Position numbers and translations under genes: made by a program
Shown: positions 25,501-36,529 of the stretch, piece after piece
Layout of the letters: the number at the start of each line of letters is the position of its first letter
How positions within the stretch are numbered: position 1 is the first letter of the stretch
DNA from: Brachionus manjavacas
Taxonomy: Eukaryota; Rotifera; Eurotatoria; Ploima; Brachionidae
Reading direction: 5' to 3'
Length of the DNA: 64,000 nucleotides
Assembly (NCBI GenBank): GCA_019054805.1
Contig: JAHQIY010000004.1
Location: forward strand, 6,952,501-7,016,500
Notes under the pieces: model-generated
What the model was told of the DNA's origin: nothing
What the model saw: only the letters and a program-made list of their open reading frames with translations
Databases searched by the model: none

Positions 25501-28500
25501 ATTATAATTTTGAAAAGGATAGCCGGCTGTGATTTAAAATTTTTATGAAATTTGAAATTTTATCTTAGTATTTTTATTACCTTGAGTTATAAAAAATTCA
25601 TAAAAAATGTTAAATAAATGATCGTTGATTTTCACTTATTCAAATTTTTCTTTAAAAAAAAATTAACTTTATAAAACACAATTTTTTTAATTTAACATTT
25701 TATATTTTTAGTGCAGATTTTCTTTAAAAAACTTATTTCTAAATATTTAATAACAAGCTTTCTTTAAGCGTGGAGGTATCGAACGATTAGTTTATCAATA
25801 CCACTTTACCGATTGGCCGGATCATGGCGTGCCATATTACATACTTCCAGTTTTGTCCTTTATCAAAAAGTCATCTCGTTCTAATCCGGAATTGGGTGGC
25901 CCTATTGTAGTCCATTGCAGTGCTGGTGTTGGACGAACCGGAACTTACATCGTAATAGATGCAATGATGAAACAAATCAAACACAAGGCTACAGTTAACA
26001 TTCACAATTTTTTGAAACACATTCGCCATCAACGAAATTACTTGGTTCAAACCGAAGAACAATTCATATTCATTTATGACGTACTCCTGGAAGCAAATAA
26101 AAGTGATGAGACCGAATTGAATGACAAAAACATTGAGTCTTACATTAAAAAACTAAATGAAGCAGTCTCACCAGATGGTACCAAGCTAATTGACAGACAA
26201 TTTGAACTCATAACCGAGTTTAAGCCCAAGGATTATCAGATTTCTGCTGGAAACATGAATTTTAACCTAGAGAAAAATCGAACTCAGAGCATTCTTCCTG
26301 TAAATAATAGCCGAGTAGTCTTGGCTAGAAAACCTGGTATCGAGGGATCCGAATACATAAATGCAACCTATCTAAATGTAAAATTTACTTTTAATCTCCA
26401 CAAATACCACAAACTCAGATTTTAGACAAAAATAGGCTAATATCAAATGAATACTTATTTTTTTTGTATTGAAGATTCTAATTTGTGATTTTTTTTAAAT
26501 AATATAATTAAAGTTAAAACTAAAGTTCTTGAAAATCTTTACAATCATTTTAATCTTTTCATCAAGTTCGCTAAAGTTCGATATAATTTCAATAGTTTTT
26601 AAAAAAAATTTATAAATTTTGAAAAATGCAAATTTGTATTGAAATTTTGTATCAACTTTAAATTCAACTTCAAAAAATTTTTGTTTTCCTGAAAAATGAA
26701 TAACATAGGCAAACTTGACATTCATTTTTCAGATTTTTATTTTAAGATGGTACAAAATTTGGAGGAGATCTTAAATCTTTTAAGAATTTATTCTCCTTAT
26801 TCTTCAAGAAACCATTCCAGTTTTAATGAGTTGAAATAAAATTCATAAAGGTGCAGATTAAAACTTGAGGGAATTTTAAATTGTTTAGTTTTAAAAATAT
26901 GATTATGATATTTATATTAATTATACAAGTGTCATAATGAGCAATTTTGTTACACCATTTTTGGTAGTTATAGTATGCTATTTAAAAAAAATAAAAAAAA
27001 ATAAAATTTTTGATCTCTTTAATATTTAAACTAAGTTAATGTTTTATAAATTTTTTCAAATTCAAAACACAATGTAACATGCTTTGTAGCTTTTGACTAA
27101 TCTATTAATATTATTAATAATTATGTGGGCAGATCTGGTCTTACAATAGATTGCCAGTCTATGGGTCAACAAATTGTTGAGTATTTATCTTTACGGATTA
27201 GGAAAAATTGAACCAAGTAGGGTGAGGTTCCTAAATTTTATGAAAGTACCTTAAACTAATTTAAACATTGCTTTAAATATTTAAATATGTATCGACACAA
27301 CATTAATACCATTCTGAACTCATTGAGTATTTTTTGATGGCTACCTCTCGGGATCATTTTTGAAAAATAAATATACTCAATGATCGGACCTTGTCTATGG
27401 ACTTACTTTAAAAATTTATGCTTTTAATAAGCCATTTTATTTGGCGTCTGGGCTTAGCTCGTCATCAGATATTGGCAAAGGTGTTTCTATAACAGTTAAA
27501 CAGGCATCAGTTAAAATTTTTTACACTTGAAGAACTCACAGAATATTATTTCTATCAATTTAAATTCAAAAATTGTTCAAAATATTACCAAAGATTCATA
27601 AAAGTGAAATTTTTTATTATTCTAATAGGATTAGAAAAAATATTTAAATTTATACAATAGATAAAAATTATTTTCAAAATTTTAGTTTGTTGGAAAAAGA
27701 TGTTTTTTCTTTTAAAATAACAAATAAAAATATGTTTTTTTTTATTTTGAAGGGTTGTAATCGCCAAGATGAATTTATAATCACTCAGTATCCAATGGAA
27801 AATACAAAAACAAGCTTTTGGCAAATGGTATGGGACAATAATTCAAGTCAAATAGTTGTGTTGAATTCTGAAGACACAGAAGAGTGCATGCCTTATTGGC
27901 TTCAAGTTGGTGAGCCGATGAAATGCGACAGTTTCACCGTAATTTTAAGAGAGGAAAATTTTGACATGGACTTCGCTGTCCGTGACTTCTTGCTTCAATC
28001 AATAGACGAAGACTATGAATTTACGTGCCGCATGATAACAGCCAGCTACTGGCCAGACAGTTGCACTCCAATCAAGAGCGCTTTTGACCTCATCAACAAA
28101 GTCAAACAATTCCGATTACAAATGATCAACTCAAACATAAGCAACACAATTGCGTCTAATTACGCCAATTTCAACACAAATCAATCGCCTTTGATTGTTC
28201 ATGATCTTGTTGGAGGACACCGAGCTGCTGTTTTTTGCGCCCTGTTTACCTTTCAAGATTCAATTTACTTGGAAAATAGCTGCAATGTTTACGAAATAGC
28301 TAAAATGTACCATCTCAAAAGACCTAACTTATGGTCTCATAAATCAAATATCCAAACACTGTACGAAGCAGTTCAGAGCTTGTTCGACGAAATAAACTCA
28401 AGCAATCAATATCAATTTAAAACTTATCTAAATATGAATATAGAGAACCATTTTAATTTCATGTACAGTCAATCAATGTCGGTGGCAAATTTGGCGTCCA

Positions 28501-29180
28501 AAGCTCCTCCACTGGTTCAGCCAAATACTTCGACACTTCCTAATTTGTCCAACAAAATTGATGAACTCAAGAATGGCGATACCGCGGCCTCAAAATTACA
28601 CGGGGTCTACAAGAGCGAATCTCACGATCACGTGATCAAAAATCCTACAAAAATCGAGACCAAAAAAGCAACCAAAATGGAACAGAACGCCAACAAATCA
28701 ATATTGAATGATCTGCCAAAAATTTTACCTTTTTTGAACGAGAATAAAAGTGGTGGCTCTCATTTTGGAACCAAAAAAGCTAGAAAATTTATGAACACAA
28801 TGATGATGAAGAGTACCACATTTAGAAAAGCCCTGTTTCCTTTGATAATGGGAAATCAGAAGAATGAAAGTGCAAAAACTGATGTAGTTGAAGTAGAAGC
28901 GGCGCTCAGCAACAATTTTGAAATTAAGGTCGACGAAGTTAAGAAACTTGAAACAGCAACATCCTCCGAAGGCACTAGTTCATCTGCAGCTGGATTTTCT
29001 TCGTCTACTCTCGCTTTGTCAACAACCGCCATCACCGCAAATGAATCTATCAGCTCGACCAGCAAAGCAGTAAATGCACTCAGCCGAAACAGTTCGACTT
29101 GTAATTTGGCCAAATCAAATGCATCTACTTCAAAAAATACCTCAGTCGAAAGGCTTAACGCTATTCAATCGTGTAAATAA
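13534..29180 (+). CDS. Receptor-type tyrosine phosphatase, R5 (PTPRG/PTPRZ/Ptp99A)-like
   Basis: Fifteen exons: 13534-13600, 13666-14163, 16544-16661, 16728-17985, 22274-22646, 23266-23359, 23424-23683, 23756-24079, 24234-24325, 24379-24475, 24529-24605, 24656-24790, 24841-24975, 25769-26377, 27753-29180. They sum to 1,854 codons plus stop. Order: signal peptide; an Ig-like domain (KCDL...WF...YLCKL); a fibronectin III-like segment ending [13 protein letters not shown]; a long unassigned ectodomain; one membrane helix (about residues 775-797, [18 protein letters not shown]); a Ser-rich linker; and two phosphatase domains. D1 keeps KNRY, the WPD loop (DWPDHGVP), [10 protein letters not shown] with Cys about 1226, and QTEEQ, so it should dephosphorylate phosphotyrosine in the cytoplasm. 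D2 has HDLVGGHR where HCxxGxxR belongs and should be inactive. The Ser/Thr-rich tail follows D2. An AATAAA lies at 29252. The R5 carbonic-anhydrase domain was not found. Confidence 0.9.
14365..14795 (+). mobile_element. LINE reverse-transcriptase C-terminal fossil in phosphatase intron 2
   Basis: The plus strand reads [20 protein letters not shown] near 14,370, a typical segment after the LINE RT core. Near 14,600-14,795 it reads a 60-residue frame ([21 protein letters not shown] and NKNPLCN) that resembles the extreme C-terminus of the same kind of LINE. Stops and shifts separate the parts. It lies wholly within the intron and in the sense direction of the host gene. Confidence 0.65.
15093..15151. 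repeat. 11-bp tandem repeat
   Basis: Five exact copies of TGAATCCTTTA followed by TGAA, within phosphatase intron 2. Perfect identity implies recent expansion, so copy number is probably variable. Confidence 0.95.
15487..16139. mobile_element. 0.65 kb inverted-repeat element (MITE-like)
   Basis: About 48 bases at 15487-15534 match 16091-16139 in reverse complement with few mismatches (shared core AGCTAAAATAATAA). Weaker pairing extends inward to about 70 bases. The interior has an 80-codon minus-strand frame (15919-15677) with an [23 protein letters not shown]..., which I do not recognise. Size, inverted ends and intronic location suit a non-autonomous DNA transposon. No target duplication could be fixed. 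Confidence 0.7.
15677..15919 (-). CDS. 80-aa unrecognised frame inside inverted-repeat element
   Basis: It starts at an ATG and ends in YFVDKCQNT. Composition is ordinary for protein (aromatic, Lys and Gln residues mixed) rather than the Phe/Lys/Ile/Asn bias of random AT-rich frames. No family match from memory; it may be a transposase remnant. Confidence 0.3.
   Translation of the reverse strand: MIQFVNFLAYKTKINNHQLYQLVTQHGIIRGWNVRTSFQFFKQILIKSKYYDLREINGLHYITGSQGFVKCYFVDKCQNT
17986..22273. other. 4.3 kb intron 4 of the phosphatase gene
   Basis: Donor GTAAGT directly after 17985, acceptor TTTTTTTTAG before 22274, phase 0. It contains a Tc1-like fossil, a separate arginine-rich frame fragment on the minus strand near 18,930-19,120 that I cannot assign, and two copies of a 40-base word at about 19,697 and 22,085. 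The rest is A/T-rich filler. Confidence 0.8.
19235..19700 (-). mobile_element. Tc1/mariner transposase fossil
   Basis: The minus strand reads [11 protein letters not shown], then [20 protein letters not shown] (family: W..V.FSDESKF, carrying the first catalytic Asp). Further on it reads [19 protein letters not shown] (family: QQDNAPCHTA..., the second catalytic Asp). Multiple stops and shifts lie between the blocks, and the third acidic residue region is not recognisable. Terminal repeats were not found. Old, dead copy. Confidence 0.75.
24976..25768. other. Phosphatase intron 13, A/T filler
   Basis: A 793-nt intron between the exon ending at 24975 and the exon that opens with the WPD-loop segment. 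Nothing else is visible in it. Confidence 0.7.
26378..27752. other. Phosphatase intron 14 with an unassigned patch
   Basis: A 1.4 kb intron splitting D2. Between about 27,120 and 27,500 the sequence is visibly less A/T-biased than its surroundings and may be an old repeat, but I could not match it to any protein or RNA pattern. Confidence 0.5.
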
Positions 29181-30551
29181 TTCATATATATCAATTTTAA
29201 TGATGTAAATTGCTAGTCGATGTTTATTTGTTTTGTTTTCCATTTTATTGGAATAAAATCTTTACCGAAATTTTCTTATATATTTTACATATTTTTAAAA
29301 ATTGTAAGTTTCTACTAAATGATCTTTATTTTAGAATTCTGGAATAAATTTTTCAAATGATTGTCTCTTTTTTTTTACTAATTTTAAATTGAATTAACAG
29401 AATTATTTTCTTCACAGAAAAGTTATCATTTTATTTGACTCGAAAAATATTAAAAAATCTAATCAAAATAAGAAGAAGAATTTTCTTTTTAAATGAATTT
29501 TTTGACTTTGCATGAGGGTATAGTTGATTCCATTTAAACAAACCTCTTTGAAAAATAACCTCTTTTTATCGAACAAAATTGAAAAAATTTTAAAATTAAA
29601 AAAATACGACAATTTTAGGCCCTTTTGCGATTAGCACAAAAAAGTAGAAATTTAGGTTATTTTACATACATTTTCGAATTTTTCAGATAAATTTCGAAGA
29701 TTTTCTTTTTGTAAATTTACGAAAAATTACACAAATTACTACTTTTTAACGTAAGTTTACGTAATTTTCCGTAAAAATTTCCAAAAATATCATGTCAAAT
29801 CAATATGTCTTGTGAAAAAATCAATACTGTAAAAGAATTCACGGTTTTACCACGACTCAAAATACCAGATTGTATTGTGTAATTGCTACTTTACTTTTTC
29901 CTCTTTTTTTCCCGAAGCTTCAACTATGTAAACATATGTCACATGTTACACTCTATTTCAATTAAAAAGATTCCTCATTTTTGTAAAATCTTGTAACAGG
30001 AATAGTAAAGCACTAATAAAAATTTTTTTAAAAATTATAAAAAATTTTTGAAAAATCTTAAAAATATATTCTTATTGGGATCCTAGAAATCTTAATTTTC
30101 CTCGAGAATCCTACTTTTTCCTGTTTAGGACTTGCAGGATCCGATACTGAACTTGATCAAGAAATGATACTTAACTGCAGTTAATCAATAATAAGATTTT
30201 AGTCAAGATTTTTAAAGGATTTTTTAGGAAATCCTATGGAGATCCTGTTAAAGATCTTATCAAGAATTTAAATATGGGTTTCATAAATTTTCGGTACTTT
30301 TTGTTTAAACAAAGTCTTGATAATCAAGACTTATGTCCTTTGATACTAATAATGCTTATCAAAAAATCTGTAAACACGACTTTAAAATGTTAAATCAAAA
30401 AGATAAGAAAGATTATTTATAAATATAATTTTTTTTTTACTAAATTGGTTTTATAAAGTAAATTTTCTTATTGATATACTATTTTTTAAATAATTTCAAG
30501 TATTAAACTAGAAAATAAATTGAAATAAAAAATATTTGAAATCTAACAAAA
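29181..30551. other. Intergenic, tail-to-tail between phosphatase and ATPase
   Basis: It holds the poly(A) signal of the phosphatase at 29252 and, near 30,060-30,250, a patch with repeated AGGATCC/GGAATCCT-like words that may be an old repeat. No exon is supported. Confidence 0.5.
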
Positions 30552-30557
30552 TTTATT
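30552..30557 (-). promoter_or_regulatory. Poly(A) signal of the ATPase gene
   Basis: AATAAA on the minus strand, about 29 nt beyond the stop codon, which implies a very short 3' UTR. Confidence 0.55.
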
Positions 30558-30585
30558 TAAATTCAAATTTACAAAGACAGTTTGT

Positions 30586-33500
30586 TTAAGAATATGTTTC
30601 TCTTCTAACCCAACCATTGGGATTCTCTCTCAAAAAGTACTTTCGTATTTCATCATAAACAAAGAGTAAAATTCCAAAAGGTATTGACATAAACCACCAT
30701 GATATTCTTTAAAAAATTAAATAAATTAGTAAAATAGTTTTTAATTCAAATTTTTACTTTAAAGGACACATTTGAACCACTCCATTTACTCCGGGAGTAT
30801 AAACCAAGAATAAAGCGAGACACACTTCCACAAACATGGCCGCATTTAGAGCAATATTTCTGTACGATAGAAAACATTTAATTATCAATTTTAAAATTAG
30901 AGGCTTATACCCTAATCCTTGAGTGAAAATTGAATTTAGTCTTGTCTTGCAAACCAATACAGAAAACATTTGAACCATAACTACCGACACAAAAAAGCCA
31001 GTTTGGCTTGTTCGTTCTAGAATTTTTCTTTGCTCATAAGTCTTTTAAAATAATAAAAATTAAAAAGATAAAAAATAAATGAAAAGTTACCCATTCTTGA
31101 CCATAACTGTCCATCAGATCATTTACTGACTTTGAATTCCATTCCCTTCTTATTCCAGAAAGTCGAGATGGTAAAAATCCATTTTGAGCCATTATCATAG
31201 TATAAGTAAAATAACCAGCTGTTGCTACTATCATTCCATATTGCAAATATGAGAGTAAAATCAAACTCAAAACATTTGAAATAAAAAAAATTAAGTTTAA
31301 AAAATTCAAAATTACTTTGAGTTGACCAAACGATCTTTTTTTGAGTTACGTGGAGGTCTTTTCATTATATCAGACTCGGATTTTTCATAAACAAGCGAAA
31401 TAGAAGGTATCAAATCAGTGCCTAGATCAATGCATAGAATGGTGATTGCTCCCAAAGCTAGTGGAATATTTCCAACAACATAGACAATAAATGGAGCTAG
31501 CTCAGGAACTTTTGAAGATAAGGTATATGTGATGGATTTTTTTAGATTATCAAATATCAATCTGCCTTCCTCGATAGCTATTTCAATCGAGGCGAAATCA
31601 TCGTCCAGAAGTATCATATCTGCGGCCTCTTTGCTCACATCACTTCCAGCAATGCCCATTGCTATTCCAATATCAGCTTTTTTCAGTGCTGGCGAATCGT
31701 TAACACCATCGCCAGTCACTGCAACCACAGCGCCTAATCTCTGACAGCTTTCCACTATTTTCACTTTTTGATAAGGAGTGGTGCGCGCAAAAACTATCTC
31801 TGGATACTTTCTCAACATTCTATCCAGTTCACAATTAGTCAAAGTCTTGAGCATATCGCCAGTTACCACAGCTGCCTTGGGCACATTCGGATCTATTGAA
31901 GAAACATTTACACCATATCTTTCCGCAATATCCTCAATAGTTTCAGTTGTAATGATTCCGACAGACTTGGCAACGGCTTTAGCTGTCAGTGGATGATCTC
32001 CTGTGATCATAATGACTCTTATACCAGCAGTCTTGCATTTATCAACTGCATCAGAGACACCAACTCGTGGAGGATCGAGCATGGATACCAAACTTATGAA
32101 TCTCATGTGATCAAGCGGAAAATTTGGCTCTTCATTTTCATCTAATTGAAAGTAATAGTCAACAGTATAAACTTCAGGATCAAGTCGAAAATCACACACA
32201 GCCAAAACTCGTTCACCATTTTTGGCAAAATTTAAACAGGCTTTTTCAATTTTTCTTCTCCATGTTTCGTCTAGAGGAAGATTTTGATCATTTATGAAAA
32301 TCTCCTTTGACTTGTCAATCAGTATGTCTGGCGCACCGAGCACCACTACCAATAGGCGATCATCTTCGTCGTTTTCAAATGTGCTGAATATGGATAGTTG
32401 ATATTTTTTGGTCGAGTTGAATGGAATCTCGAAAATACGGTGATGTTTTTGACGGAAAATGTTTACATTTTGATGGGTGATTTCCATAAATTTTAGTAAG
32501 GCTATTTCAGTTGGATTCCCTTTGCTAAAAAAATAAAAATTAATTAATTTTTTCCAATTTTTAAAATTACCAGTGTCTCAAGTGAATTGATGATTTTGAT
32601 GCATTTTTGTGTTGATCTTCAAAGATTGCATTTGATCCGAGCATACAACAGGTAGAAAGCTCTTTCCAGCATGAAACCTTTTTTTTGGCAAACTTAACCT
32701 GGATTTCCAGCGAATCGGCTGTGTAAAATCGATCGTTCAGCCAAACGTTTGAGACAATCATTTTGTTTTGAGTCAATGTTCCGGTTTTATCTAAATAAGA
32801 AAAATTTAAAACAAGAATGAATAAAAAAATAAAAAAAAATAAAATACCTGAACAAATAACTGTGGTCGATCCGAGAGTTTCGACTGCTTCTAAATTTTTG
32901 ACATAACAATTTTTTTTAGATATACGCTTGGCTATTGAAGTGAGAGCAACAGTGATGGTTGCCAATAGACCTTCAGGTACTTTGGCGACCAGAATACTTA
33001 TGAGAAAAATAATAGAATCCAACCAGAAGTATCCATATAACAGAGAAATAAAGAAGAACAATATTCCAATTATTAAAGCTGCTATGGAAATCGAATGTAT
33101 AAAATGGGTTATTTCGCGGCTTAGAGGAGTAGACCAGAATTCAACCTCTAAATAGGCTAAATAAAATTATTATTTTGGAAAATCGAAATTGATTTTACCC
33201 GATGTAAGAGAGGCTATCCTTCCCATAAATGACCGATCACCTGTTTTTATTACTACTCCAGCACCAGATCCTTCAATGACAAGTGTTCCCAAAAATACTA
33301 AATTTTTGCTTTCCAAAGGCTCCAGATTAGTGAAAAAAGTGGTTCTCAATTGAGGTTTGGACTCTCCTGTCAAGGAAGAATTATCAACCTAAAATAAAAT
33401 AAAATTTTTGCTCTTAAAAATAAATCGACGCACATATAACTTCTCAGCCTCGAATATCCTCAAATCAGCAGGAATCTTATCACCAGCATTTAACAAAACA

Positions 33501-34267
33501 ATGTCTCCGACAACCAAATTTTCGACCTTAATTATCATTATGACTCCATCTCGAATCACTCGTGCTTTTTGTGGTACTATATTTTGGAAAGATTTTATTA
33601 TATTTTTACATTGCTCTTCCTAGTGTAAAATTGAAAAATATAATGCAAAAAAACTAATTTGAATATTTACTTGATAAAATGAGAAGCACCCAGAGATCAA
33701 ATTGACAAATACTAATGCTATACCGAGCCAAAGACTTTCTTTGAAATGATCATTGCTTTTCAAAGAGTGTATACCATAAGCAATAAAGCAAAGAACTGCG
33801 CCTATAAGTAACAAAATGCCGAAACCACCAAATAAGCTTTGTAAAAATAAAATTATTTTGGGACTCTTAGGCTGAGGTGTAAGCACATTTGGACCATCTT
33901 TGTCAAGCAATTCATAAACCTGGGAATGACTTAGCCCCTTTATTAGAAAAAAAAAATTTTTCTTCAATAAAAATATAAATTTTAATATTAACTCTGTCAA
34001 TATCTGTGTCAAGTTTTTGGATTAGCTCTTCAAATGGAATTATATGCTCATCCTACATTTAATTATTAAAATTAAATTTAAAATTTTATTTAAGTGAATT
34101 ACCCATATTGTTGCATTATCTCTTTCATTTGACTTTTTGGTGATCCGATTTAGCAAGGGTACTTTGGATTTTTCATGCTTGGCCTCCTTAAGATTAAAAA
34201 GATGTTCATTACCTCCGAATGTTATAAGTTTAAATGCCACTCTACCATTACTGTTTAAATTTTTCAT
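30586..34267 (-). CDS. ATP1A: Na+/K+-ATPase alpha subunit with lysines in TM4 and TM5
   Basis: Twelve exons (transcript order): 34103-34267, 33993-34052, 33671-33937, 33434-33619, 33199-33388, 32848-33156, 32571-32790, 31316-32524, 31091-31265, 30911-31041, 30758-30859, 30586-30706. They give 1,044 codons plus stop, normal for the family. It is a P-type IIC pump of the plasma membrane. [14 protein letters not shown] (phosphorylated Asp about 393), [11 protein letters not shown], the TM4 PEGLL Glu and both TM6 Asps (DLGTD) are present. Differences from ordinary pumps: VAKVPEG (Lys 348) for VANVPEG; SSKVPE (Lys 804) for SNIPE; VQMFS (Ser 954) for VQWAD; VLGAP (Leu 528) for MKGAP; and the C-terminus is RRETYS for KETYY. 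HK-ATPases carry their TM5 Lys one residue earlier, so this is not that family. No beta subunit gene is nearby. The long N-terminal exon before the [10 protein letters not shown] segment is less certain. Confidence 0.92.
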
Positions 34268-35090
34268 TCGTATAATTCATCGAGTTCTTTTATTTTATCT
34301 AAATTTTTGTAAATGTTTTTTCCAAAAATTATGAAAATTATTTATTACAACTTTGCTAAGCCAAGCGTTGAAATTTTGTTTAGTAAAGAACAAGCACGCC
34401 ATTGTTTCATAGACCAGAATAAATTAGACTTAAAAATTTTTTGTTATTTCAGTTAAATTTTAATAGATATCTTTCTATTTTTTTATTGTCGCAAGTTGAA
34501 AATTTTCATAATGAAAAAATTTTTATGCAGTTTATATGTAATTTTTGACTTTAAATAATGGTACTGAAATAAATCCAGATTTTGTTTTTTCTGTTTTTGT
34601 ATTTGATTTCTCAAAGATTCTAAATTTTTTGCTTTTATTTTCCATGGGTTTTGATAAAATTTTTGTCACTTTTTTCGAAAATTTAATCATTATTTAAGAG
34701 ATTAATCGGTCAATGTAATGGCCATTATGACGATAAAAAATTCAAAAATTCATTTATTTACTAAATGTTTCTATCTACAATTAAAAACAAAAAACAAATG
34801 TAAATTATTAGTATCAAAATACAAAATATCAAATCATCATTTTTTTAAAATTTACAAAAAATTCAAATCATTCAAAAGGACAAAACCAGTCTAAACAATC
34901 ATTTAATATAATTTAATTAAACCATCACGTTTTATTAAATTATATGAATTTAACATTCCAGGTTAAGTATTAAATTAAATTCCCAAGACATTCAATGATT
35001 TTATTTTTAATTTTAAATATTTATTGCAGCGTTTATTTTTAAATAGACAAAGCTTTATTTAAAATTTAAAAATATTTTGAAATTGTATGC
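34268..35090. other. Intergenic between divergent ATPase and next gene
   Basis: Presumably holds both promoters. I see only A/T-rich sequence and no clear TATA or initiator element. Confidence 0.4.
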
Positions 35091-35122
35091 AATATTTGAA
35101 CAAGTTTTTAATTTTTATTTAG

Positions 35123-35375
35123 AATATTTTCAAGACGTAAAACAGGTTCATATCAAGAAAAATAAAAGAAAACTTAAAATTTATTTTTTAGAATTTGAAT
35201 TGCGTAAAAGTTTTATCAATGAATCTAAAACTCAAAATGAACAGTTTTATTCACCGGTAAATTTTTAATGTGATTTAAAATACTGTTATATAAGCAGTTT
35301 TTAAAATTTTAATTGTTGGAAGTCTATTCTTTTAAAGGAATTGACGGAATTGAAACAAATCAAGAATTCAAAGAT
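35123..35375 (+). CDS. Two possible small exons, unrecognised
   Basis: Segments 35123-35256 and 35338-35375 are each flanked by AG and GT and join in phase to read EYFQDVKQVHIKKNKRKLK... then ELTELKQIKNSKM, a lysine-rich helical-looking peptide. I find no start codon or continuation, so they may belong to the gene that follows or be chance frames. Confidence 0.3.
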
Positions 35376-35639
35376 GGTAATTTGAGTTTGATAGTTAAAA
35401 AATAAATACATTTAAAAAAAATTCTGTTTTATTAATTTTAAATAAAATATCAATTTCTAATGACATGTTTATTTATTAAATTTTAAGAATGATTTAATAT
35501 TTATAATATATTAGATCCATTTTATAAGCATGATCATTCACATAGTTTGAATGTCCATAATATTTCACAAGCTTTCATTTTATTTAAAATATGAATAAAT
35601 CTAAAAAAAAAAATTATTTTTATTAAAATCCAGAATTGG

Positions 35640-35900
35640 ACTTTATATTTTTGCCGTTCCTAGTAGTTATTGTGGCGGCCTAGTTAAAATCAGAGTGACT
35701 AAAATTTGCTTAATCGAATTTTTCCCGGACTATTTTCTTTTTAAGTCAGAAAAACAAGTCCGAACAAAGTTTGATGAATTAAAGTTTTTTTTTAAGTCCT
35801 ACATGAAATTTTTGCGATTCTCAGCTGTTGACAAGTCTCAATAATTTTTATCCGACCAAAAGGCATATTTTAAAAAGTCAAAGTCTTTCTCTTTATTACT
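35640..35900. repeat. Degenerate relative of the 52.7 kb inverted-repeat element
   Basis: It shares the word GGCGGCCTAG (35682-35691) with the reverse complement of 52,784-52,795, plus nearby CGGAC and AAGTC words in similar order. The ends are not clear. Confidence 0.45.
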
Positions 35901-36529
35901 TAGCTCTAATATTTACATTTTAGCAAGAAGACTGAGAATCTTTTTTAATTTTTATAAAATTAAATTTCGAAGATTGAAATAACATTCTAATTATTTTAAG
36001 AAAAATGTCGTAAATAGTTGGAGTTTAAGCCTGATACATTATAAAATTAGCTGGTATTTAGATAAAATTTGTTTCATTTTAGCAAAAAAGTTTACTCATT
36101 TTAAAAATTTAGAATTATAAAAATTCTTGAAATATTGTGAAAGAAAGTGAAAATTCGTAAAATATTATGGACGTGATCTTTCATGAACGTTCAAGAAAAT
36201 ACTGTGTAATGGCTATGACTTTTTCAATAGAACTAAAAATTCAAAAATTCAAAAAAAATTTAAAATCTCTTGAGTTTATAAAATAAAATAAAATATTAAT
36301 TAATAAATTAAATTTATTTTTGGAAGCTCTCGGGATTTTTTAAGATTGAATTGTAATTCACTTTTTTTTACCCTCCCTAAATTTTACCTGCTAAAATATT
36401 CGGGTTTCAAATAGATTTTTCTTCAGAAAAAATAATCTCCATGGATACATTAAAAAATTAATTTATTATTTTTTGAAAAAGTATTTTACTAATTTTATTT
36501 TTTTAACAATAAAATATTCCATCAATAAA

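Noticed and set aside
27120-27500. SINE or tRNA-derived sequence in a phosphatase intron
   Set aside because: Only a loose box-B-like GGTTCAA word was seen, without a properly placed box A.
31529-31996. Plus-strand frames over the ATPase core
   Set aside because: They are antisense shadows of the conserved P and M domain exon.
30586-34267. H+/K+-ATPase identity, because of the TM5 lysine
   Set aside because: HK pumps have Lys at the preceding position (TKNIPE) and keep Asn next to it. Here the Asn itself is replaced and TM4 also has Lys.
30586-34267. Pseudogene status for the ATPase
   Set aside because: All 12 exons are open, phases agree, total length is normal, and the Asp phosphorylation site, TGES and GDGVNDSP are intact.
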